Translations under genes and position numbers: made by a program | Assembly: GCF_003086295.3 (NCBI RefSeq) | Contig: NC_092046.1 | Span: 100,667,363 to 100,731,362, forward strand | Direction of reading: 5' to 3' | Length of the DNA: 64,000 nucleotides | Source of the DNA: Arachis hypogaea | Taxonomy: Eukaryota; Streptophyta; Magnoliopsida; Fabales; Fabaceae | Shown here: positions 57,185 to 64,000 of the stretch, piece by piece | Position numbering within the stretch: position 1 is the stretch's first letter | Layout of the letters: every line of letters begins with the position of its first letter | Notes under the pieces: model-generated | Seen by the model: the letters and a program-made list of their open reading frames with translations, nothing else | What the model was told of the DNA's origin: nothing | Database searches by the model: none

Positions 57185-57266
57185 GCATCGATGCAACCAA
57201 GCTTTGCATCGATGCAAAGCACACAACGTGCTATGTGCATCGATGCAAAGCCTATTGCATCGATGC
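57185..57266 (+). repeat. Four TGCATCGATGCA palindromes upstream of H ORF3
   Basis: GCATCGATGC copies at 57185, 57206, 57237 and 57257 (spacing 21, 31, 20) repeat the unit and spacing of the LTR array. They end 242 bases before the ORF3 ATG. Confidence 0.95.
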
Positions 57267-57507
57267 AAACACGACCAAATTGCACAAAAACACGTGAATT
57301 TGGCATTTTTGAGCAACAAAACCCCACTTTTTCATCATCTTCAACCTCACAACTCATATCCCCACATTCAAACCTCCATAACCTCCAAAACAAGCTCACA
57401 TATATCTTCATACAACTCACAAAACTTAGATACCCACTACAAACAAATTACATATTTGAAGTCCCCACATTCTCCTCTACAAAACCCATAAAACAAAATC
57501 ATCCACA
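57267..57507 (+). promoter_or_regulatory. Possible ORF3 promoter and leader in H
   Basis: A C/A-rich, ATG-poor stretch resembling a plant 5' leader (CCTCACAACTCATATCCCC). A weak TATA-like ACATATATC is at 57398-57406. ORF3 may use its own promoter or a spliced RNA; the sequence does not decide. Confidence 0.4.
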
Positions 57508-58641
57508 ATGCCTAGAATCAAGAGAACCATCAAGAAGTCAAAAGGCTCTTCAAGTGTGGTTCCACCTCCAAATGATCATCCTTTGGCAAGGTACTTTGCT
57601 TCTAATGAAGATCTTCAATTCTATGAGGCAAGGCTCGCCAGAAGAAAGGAAATTCCTCCGAGGTATTTGGATCCGACCCTTCTTGTCATTCATAAGTTTG
57701 ATACTCTTAAGGCTATTCTAGTTCATCAAGGCCTCATGGATTTTGTTCAAATTAAGAGTAAATATTATCCGAATTTAGTTGCCATAGCCTATAGTACACT
57801 CATGCTTGAGATTAATGAGGAAGATGAATCAAATTTCACATTATTCTTCAAGATAGGAAGAAAGGATTATAGGCTAGATGGTGATGAGTTAGCCACCATT
57901 TGGGAGTTGCCAAATCAAGGTGACTTGTTTCAAGGTGGTAAAACCCCAATTGATGAATGGGGTTATTCAAAGGACAATGCCATGCATTTGTTCAACCTTG
58001 TACAAGGAGCTCACTCCAAAATTAGTTGCAATTCAATGAGTGCAGAACATAGAACTTTGTTATATCTAGTCACCTATGTATTGCAACCTAGAATATCCGG
58101 GCATGCGAATGTAAATGATGAAGATTTGATTGTCATGTGGGCTATGATGAATGGGATTAAGATTAATTGGCCATACTTTATAGTACAACATATGATTAGG
58201 CTCAAGATGAAGGATAGGAATGGTGGATTAGGATTCCTTTGCCTATGGTCTAAAGTCTTTGATTATGTTGGTATTGATATATCAAATGAGATTGCCAAGG
58301 AAGTACCACCTCAATCTTGTATCAACACTCATATTCTCAACAAAATGGGAAGAAGAAATGTTGATGAACAAGGTCCTCAAGAGCAAGCTCCTCCACAAGC
58401 ACCTCAAGCTCAAGAACCACCCTCCTTGGTTGATGTAATGAGAGAATTACAATCCATCAACCAAAACATCCAAAGGATTGAAGTAGAGCATGGTAGGCAA
58501 CTTGAAGCACTTAATCGTCGTGTGTCTCGTGTAGATCATCGCACGGGTCGCTTGGATCGTCGTATTGATGACTTATATGAGCATTTCGGCATCCACCTAC
58601 CGTATGAAGAGGATAATGATGATGATGAAGACCAAGATTGA
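57508..58641 (+). CDS. ORF3 of element H: basic N-terminus, plant-transposon-type domain, coiled coil
   Basis: An intact protein of 377 residues. The N-terminus is basic (MPRIKRTIKKSKG), a likely nuclear signal. The central domain (about 25-270) contains QFYEARLARRKEIPPRYLDP, QGLMDFVQIKSKYYPNLV, FKIGRKDYRLDGDELATIWE, LLYLVTYVLQPRISG and LGFLCLWSKVFDYVGIDI. These align in order and spacing with motifs of the gypsy ORF3 (FYDVVAKKK-IP, LMVQEFYANA, VRGKYLDFSPKNVRLVFNLP, FPHLICHLCYSAG). The C-terminus is a predicted coiled coil (MRELQSINQNIQRIEVEHGR to RRIDDLYEHFG) with an acidic end. SIRE elements are often said to carry an envelope-like gene here, but I see no signal peptide or membrane segment. 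The function is unknown. Confidence 0.88.
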   Translation: MPRIKRTIKKSKGSSSVVPPPNDHPLARYFASNEDLQFYEARLARRKEIPPRYLDPTLLVIHKFDTLKAILVHQGLMDFVQIKSKYYPNLVAIAYSTLMLEINEEDESNFTLFFKIGRKDYRLDGDELATIWELPNQGDLFQGGKTPIDEWGYSKDNAMHLFNLVQGAHSKISCNSMSAEHRTLLYLVTYVLQPRISGHANVNDEDLIVMWAMMNGIKINWPYFIVQHMIRLKMKDRNGGLGFLCLWSKVFDYVGIDISNEIAKEVPPQSCINTHILNKMGRRNVDEQGPQEQAPPQAPQAQEPPSLVDVMRELQSINQNIQRIEVEHGRQLEALNRRVSRVDHRTGRLDRRIDDLYEHFGIHLPYEEDNDDDEDQD

Positions 58642-59373
58642 TTGTCTCCTCTTCATCAAGTCACTTTTTATTGCTTTATGTTTATTTGATTATATGAATT
58701 GTTAAACTAACTCCTAGTAAGCTAAGGATTTCTATTATGGTTTAAATACTTTGATATTTCCTTCATAATTTTGTTTAATGATTAATGCTTGTATGCTTAT
58801 TTGGTGAATAACTCAAAATAGGCTTGGTACCCCTATTTTAAGTTAATGTGCATGCCTTGATATATTTCACTTCTTTAGGGGGAATTATGCATGCTTGTTA
58901 TATATAAAAAGAGGAAATCAAATTCTTTTTGAAAGGGGGAATATCTCATCCTTGAGATTAATAGAGATATTGAACTTAAAAAAATTCATTGTTTTATGCA
59001 TGCTTCTATGACACATTTCAAACTCCTTTCTTTTTGATAATGTCAAAAGGGGGAAGAAAAGTTTGAGGATATTTGAAGTTTTAAACTTTTGAAAAAGAAG
59101 TTTGAGGATTTGAAAAGAAGAAAAAAGTTTGCGAAACAATGATTTCAAAAAGACTTCCGCTAAGCAAAAACTTTTTGATATCTAAATCGTTTTCTTTGAT
59201 AAACGCCCTTTAAGGGAACAAATGCACATATTTAGGGGGAACTCCTCCAAAATTTTTTTTGTGAAGTCTTCTCCAAAGCTTTCTATAAAACAAAGTGCAT
59301 TATTGTTGCTTTCAAAATCATTTATAAATGCATATCCTCAAAATTGGTTTGTCATTATCAAAAAGGGGGAAAT
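58642..59373 (+). other. Element H 3' noncoding region and polypurine tract
   Basis: An AT-rich stretch without a gene, containing several G-rich purine runs (AGGGGGAAT near 58879, AAAGGGGGAAT near 58932, AAAAGGGGGAAG near 59046). The last, AAAAAGGGGGAAAT at 59360-59373, abuts the 3' LTR and is the polypurine tract that primes plus-strand DNA. The upstream copies could be extra priming sites. Confidence 0.8.
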
Positions 59374-60880
59374 TGTAAATCATGTTGCTTGTATGCGAAG
59401 TTTGTATTCGTAGGTTTTGATGAATGACAAACCAACAAATGACATGAAAGACAAACCAACAAACAACTTGAATGAACAAGCATGTTGAAAGATCAACCAG
59501 CATTCAACGTTGAGGAATGAAGAGTTGAAAGCAACACAACAACAACAAGAAACTCAAGTCCACAACATTTGAAGACAAGTATAGTGTCTTAGGACTTAGG
59601 TAACTTCTTGTTAAGAACCAATTGCTAAATCTCTCAACACACACTCACAAAATATTTTGATGCACATCTTGCAATTCGATGCTAGCCAAATGGTTTAAAA
59701 ACTTGTTTTCAAAGGTACAAAAGCATAGGAATTGACTCCAACAAGTTTGAAATCAATCCTAAGTATTTTGAAGTGATTTTAAGCCATTCTTTAAGGTTTG
59801 CATCGATGCACACTCATCTTGCATCGATGCAAAGCATGCGACGACTTGTTGCATCGATGCAAAGATGTTTGCATCGATGCAACCTAGCTGAAAATTCAAA
59901 TTTCAGCTTCAAAGACACATTTGCATCGATGCAAAGTGTTATGCATCGATGCAAATGATTCAAAAACATAAAAAATGGCTAGTTTTGACAAAAAGGCTCC
60001 ATCCCATTAACTCCCCAACGTTTCTAAGGTTTGGGGAGTCTATAAATAGATGGATTGAAGCCTTATTTCAAATACTTGAGTATTTGCAAACTATCTTGTT
60101 CATATTCTTTCATTCTACACATTTTTTTTAAGGTGTTATAATACACAATTTGAGAGAGCAATATCAATTGGTTCAATAGTGCTAAACTTGTAATCATACA
60201 CTCTTCTAGAGAGTACTCATTTCGTCTCCACAATTCTTTGAGAATTGTTTTCTTGTACACTTTGTAAATTGGAGTGTGATTTCCAAGGTTGAGTCAAGAG
60301 TTATAAACACTATAGTCGGTGAGGATACCAAAGAAGTATACTAAGTACTCAAGGCAAATCTTAGAGAAGGTATCTTTAAGTGGAGTGGGTTAGTATACGA
60401 GTGGTGATCATATACCGTGAGGTGTTAGAAACTAAGGACTCGGATTGTAAAAGGTTTTGCGCGAGCACCTTGAAGCTTGGCAATAGTGGAACTTCTCAAT
60501 AGCGATTGAGAAAGAAAGTGGACGTAGGACAAGGATTGTGCCGAACCACTCTAAATAGCGTTTGCATCTCTCCAAACTCATCTCTTCAATATTATTGTCT
60601 TTTACCTTTGAGCAAATAAATTGTGATCGAAAAGTAGCTTCGTAAGTACTTAAGGAATAGCTTAAGTCCGATTGGTGAAAAGCTTGATCAATTTATTTGA
60701 GTTGGTGTCTATTGGAAAGTAAAAGCTCCTTATAAATGCTTAGCAATTGAGTTAAGCTCTTGGAAAAATACTAGTACAATAACACTTTTGTATATTGTCT
60801 TTAACTTTCGCAAAAAGATTCATTATTGTTGCAATACTCAATTCACCCCCCCTCTTGAGTAATTGTGCATAGGTTCTACA
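59374..60880 (+). repeat. Element H 3' LTR
   Basis: 1507 bases, same length as the 5' LTR and differing at about ten positions by eye. It holds the six GCATCGATGC palindromes at 59800-59952 and TATAAATAG near 60041. Confidence 0.95.
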
Positions 60881-61327
60881 CAACCATATTCTAGCTTTGT
60901 CTCTTACAGCAAAAGGGAAAAGCATGAGCCTGTAGACTTCAGGATCTACTCCATTAGTCTTAACAGTATCACAGATCTGCAAGAATTCAGTTAAGAACTG
61001 AAAAGGATCTTCAGATGGAAGTCCATGAAACTTGCAATTCTGCTGCATCAGAGAAACTAGCTGAGGTTTCAGCTCAAAATTGTTTGCTCCAATGGTAGGA
61101 ATGGAGATGCTTCTTCCATGTAAATTGGAATTTGGTGCAGTAAAGTCACCAAGCATTCTCCTTGCATTGTTGTTGGGGTCGGCTGCCATCTCCTTTACTT
61201 GTTCGAAATTTTCAATTAAGTTGTCTCTGGATTGTTGTAATTTAGCTTCTCTTAGTTTTCTCTTCAGAGTCCTTTCAGGTTCTGGATCAGCTTCAACAAG
61301 AATACCTTTTTCTTTGTCCCTGCTCAT
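60881..61327 (-). pseudogene. gag: Element E gag, N-terminal part
   Basis: ATG at 61327 on the minus strand (MSRDKEKGILVEADPEPERT). It continues through NNFELKPQLVSLMQQNCKFH and LMLFPFAVRDKARIW to the copia insertion at 60885/60881 (CAACC). The frame beyond 60881 is copia LTR. The rest of gag is at 50461-49458. Confidence 0.9.
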
Positions 61328-63154
61328 AAGAAAGAGAAGAGAAAAAGAAAAGAAGAGGAATCCTCTATGTCACAGTAAAGAGGTTCCTTATTGTTAGTAG
61401 AAGAAAAGAAGAAGAGAAAAATCTGAACTTAGAAAGAGAGAGAGAGAGGGTTCGGATTTTTGGTGGGTGAGGGAGAGATGTTAGTAGATGAATAAATAAA
61501 TAGAATAAGATGAGAGAGGGAAAATTTTGAAAATAATTTTTTGAAAAAGAGTTAGTGATTTTTGAAAATAGTTTTTGAAAAAGGTTAGTAATTTTTTGAA
61601 AATTCAAATAAAAAAATAAAATAATTAGTTTAAAAGAAAATTTTGAAAAAGAGGGAAGATATTTTTGAAAATTAGAGAGAGAGAGAGAGACTTAGTTAGG
61701 TGGTTTTGAAAAAGATAAGAAACAAACAAAAAAAATTAGTTAGTTAGTTGAAACAAATTTTGAAAAGATAAGAAGTTAGGAAGTTAGAAAAGATATTTTG
61801 AAATCAAATTTTTTAAAAGGTTAAGATAAGAAGATATTTTTGAAAAGATATGATAGAAATTAGTTTTTGAAAAAGATTTGAATTTTAAAATCTCAATTAA
61901 TGACTTGATTCACAAGAAATTATAAGATATGATTCTAGAACTTAAAGTTTGAATCTTTCTTAACAAGCAAGTAACAAACTTGAAATTTTTGAATCAAAAC
62001 ATTAATTGTTATTGTTATTTTCGAAAATTTGATGCTATGTTAAGAAAAAGATTTTTGAAAAATATTTTTATAATTTTCGAAAATAACTAAAAAAATGAAA
62101 AAGATTTGATTTTTGAAAAAGATTTTGAAAAAGATAAGATTTTTAAATTGAAAATTTGATTTGACTCATAAAAACAACTAGATTTTAAAATTTTTTGAAA
62201 AAGTCAAATCTAATTTTCGAAATTTTAAAAGAAAAAAAAGGAAAGATATATTTTTTTTATTTTTGAATTTTTTATGATGAGAGAGAAAAACAAGAAAAAT
62301 GATGCAATGCATGAAAGTTATGGATCAAAACATGTGATGCATGCAAGAATACTATGAATGTCAAGATGAACACCAAGAACACTTTGAATGTCAAGATGAA
62401 CACCAAGAACATATTTTTGAAAAATTTTTAATGCAAGGAAAATATGCACGACACCAAACTTAGAATTCTTTAATGCTTAGACACTAAGAATTCAAGAATG
62501 CATATGAAAAACAAGAAAAGACACAAAACATGCAAATGCAAAGATCAAATAAGAAGACTTACCAAGAACAACTTGAAGATCATGAAGAACACTATGAATG
62601 CATGAGAGTTTTCGAAAAAATGCAAGATGAGTATGCAATTGACACCAAACTTATAACATGACTCAAGACTCAAACAAGAAACACAAAAATGTTTTTGATT
62701 TTTATGATTTTATGATTTTTTTGTATTTTCTTTTAATTTTTTTTTCAAAAATCATTTTGAAAAAGAAAAATAAGGATTCCAAAATTTTTAATATGAATTC
62801 CAGGAATCTTATGCTCTTTAGTCTAAAGCTCCAATCAAACGGTCAGGCATGGCTTAATAGCCAGCCAAGCTTTAGTATGTACTCAGACATGACACGTCTA
62901 ACATGCCCTACAGTCGTGGCTTTAAAGCCAACCAGGCTTCAACATGCTCTATGAAACACTAGAATTCATTCTTAAAAATTCTGAAGAAAAATATATTTTT
63001 GAAAACATTTTTATTTAAAAAATTTTTCAAAAACAAAGGATAAATTTTTTGAAAGATTTTTTTAAAAAAAAATTTTTTTTTTGAAAAGAAAACAAAAAGA
63101 AAACTACCTGATCTGAGCAACAAGATGAACCGTCAGTTGTCCAAACTCAAACAA
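61328..63154 (-). other. Element E 5' leader, AT-rich noncoding
   Basis: The counterpart of 8534-10349 in F. It contains a GA microsatellite (61673-61691), TTTTTGAAAA-type words, and ACACCAAACTTA at 62451-62462 and 62642-62653, the same two positions as in F. A short duplicated stretch (GAATGTCAAGATGAACACCA) is at about 62355 and 62385. Confidence 0.8.
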
Positions 63155-63172
63155 TCCCCGGCAACGGCGCCA
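63155..63172 (-). other. Primer-binding site of element E, tRNA-Asp type
   Basis: On the minus strand TGGCGCCGTTGCCGGGGA, identical to the F site, six bases after the LTR end. Confidence 0.9.
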
Positions 63173-63178
63173 AAAACT

Positions 63179-64000
63179 TGGTGTGCATAAATTGTGATTA
63201 CACTTTGATTATGTAAAATTCATTGCTCTTTCTTTCCCTGGCAATAGCACCAAAAACACGATGCCAATACCATGGTTCCCAACTTCCCACAACTAACCAG
63301 CAAGTGCACTGGGTCGTCCAAGTAATACCTTACGTGAGTAAGGGTCAAATCCCACGGAGATTGTTGGTATGAAGCAAGCTATGGTCACCTTGTAAATCTC
63401 AGTCAGGCAGATATAAAATAGTAATGGGGTTTTCGAAATTAATTAATAAAATAAGGATAGAAATACTTATGTAACTCATTGGTGAGAATTTCAGATAAGC
63501 GTATGGAGATGCATTCGTTCCTCTGAACCTCTGCTTTCCTGCTGTCTTCATCCAATCAATCTTACTCCTTTCTATGGCTGGCTTTATGCAAGGGCATCAC
63601 CGTTGTCAGTGGCTACATCCCCTCCTCTTGTGAAAATGGTCCAAGATGCCCTGTCACGGCACGGCTAATCATCTGAGGTTCCCGATCATGCTGGAATAGG
63701 ATTCACCCTCCTTTTGCGTCTGTCACTACGCCCAGCACTCGCGAGTTTGAAGCTCGTCACAGTCATTCAATCATTGAATCCTACTCGGAATACCACAGAC
63801 AAGGTTTAGACTTTCCGGATTCTCTTGAATGCCGCCATCATTCTAGCTTACACCACGAAGATTCTGATTAAGAGATCTAAGAGATACTCATTCAATCTAA
63901 TGTAGAACGGAAGTGGTTTTCAGGAACGCGTTCATAGGGAATGATGATGATTGTCACATTCATCACATTCAGGTTGAAGTGCGAATGAATATCTTAGAAG
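63179..64000 (-). repeat. Element E 5' LTR, partial
   Basis: The minus-strand LTR end (GCACACCA at 63179) runs to the window edge. It matches the 3' LTR (37738-38560) closely, including the LTR-internal primer-like TGGTGCTATTGCCAGGGA (63254 to 63237). Confidence 0.9.

Larger units (their letters stand above)
50462..60880 (+). mobile_element. Element H: Ty1/copia retrotransposon with an extra ORF (SIRE/Maximus-like)
   Basis: Two 1507-base LTRs (50462-51968, 59374-60880) start TGTAAATC and end TTCTACA, with a perfect 5-base duplication CAACC (50457-50461, 60881-60885). Order: LTR, tRNA-Met site, gag, protease, integrase, RT, RNase H, ORF3, polypurine tract, LTR. The PR-IN-RT-RH order is that of copia. 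The extra ORF after pol and the 10.4-kb length point to the SIRE/Maximus lineage. I count about ten base differences between the LTRs, so it is the youngest datable insertion here. One stop lies in the integrase. Confidence 0.95.
37738..64000 (-). mobile_element. Element E: Feral-like element with nested CACTA and copia insertions
   Basis: The minus strand shows the 5' LTR (from beyond 64000 to 63179), primer site (63172 to 63155), leader, gag start at 61327, then H (60880 to 50462), gag continued, G (49457 to 43541), protease (to 42657), eight-unit array, ORF3 and 3' LTR (39382 to 37738). Without G and H the internal region equals that of F. It lacks pol like F. The right end is outside the window. 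Confidence 0.88.

Noticed and set aside
57095..57721. Open frame of 208 codons overlapping the palindromes and the ORF3 start
   Set aside because: It covers the palindromic array and the leader in a different frame from ORF3 and has no motif.
57508..58641. Envelope protein as the identity of H ORF3
   Set aside because: No signal peptide or membrane segment is visible; the sequence is basic, then globular, then coiled coil, and matches the gypsy ORF3.
63155..63172. tRNA-Asp gene fragment
   Set aside because: Only the 18 bases complementary to the 3' end are present, right next to an LTR end; it is a primer-binding site.

Overview
The window is plant nuclear DNA made almost entirely of nested transposable elements; I found no intact host gene. 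The LTR ends, the tRNA-Asp primer sites and the gag type match what I remember of the FIDEL/Feral group of Ty3/gypsy elements of peanut (Arachis), so a legume of that genus is the best guess. The names come from memory and were not checked by search.

Layout. Bases 1-1107 are the end of an LTR, inserted in a degraded minus-strand gypsy reverse transcriptase (1108-1702). Element A (plus, Feral-like) starts at 1703. Its gag is cut at about 5197 by a deletion junction with element B (minus, 5198-19270), and B holds a complete Feral-like element F (6889-17592, TSD CTAAT). A resumes at 19271. A solo LTR S1 (20943-25869, TSD GGTGG) splits its ORF3. Its 3' LTR (from 27450) is split by solo LTR S2 (28324-29715, TSD GTCAC) and by gypsy element C (from 29787). 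C is cut in turn by element D (minus, from 33108), and D by element E (minus, 37738 to beyond the window). E carries two further insertions in its gag-protease gene: a CACTA DNA transposon G (43541-49457, TSD CCC) and a nearly complete Ty1/copia element H (50462-60880, TSD CAACC).

A, F, D and E belong to one non-autonomous family. Where the sequence is complete (F, E) they carry gag and an aspartic protease but no reverse transcriptase or integrase. In place of pol lies a separate gene, called ORF3 here, with its own TATA box. H has gag, protease, integrase, RT and RNase H, and also an ORF3 between pol and the 3' LTR. The ORF3 proteins of the two unrelated superfamilies share a layout: basic N-terminus, similar central domain, coiled-coil C-terminus. 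In both families an array of short palindromes lies upstream of ORF3, and related palindromes lie upstream of the LTR TATA box (GGCGTTNAACGCC type in the gypsy family, TGCATCGATGCA in H). I regard this pairing of a nuclear-type protein with palindromes at two promoters as the most interesting candidate system in the window.

The CACTA element shows no transposase. It carries exon fragments of at least four host genes, all on the minus strand: CPSF160, ribosomal protein eL22, SnRK1 kinase and an auxin response factor. Most retroelement genes here are broken by stops or frameshifts. The intact reading frames are ORF3 of F, and gag and ORF3 of H.
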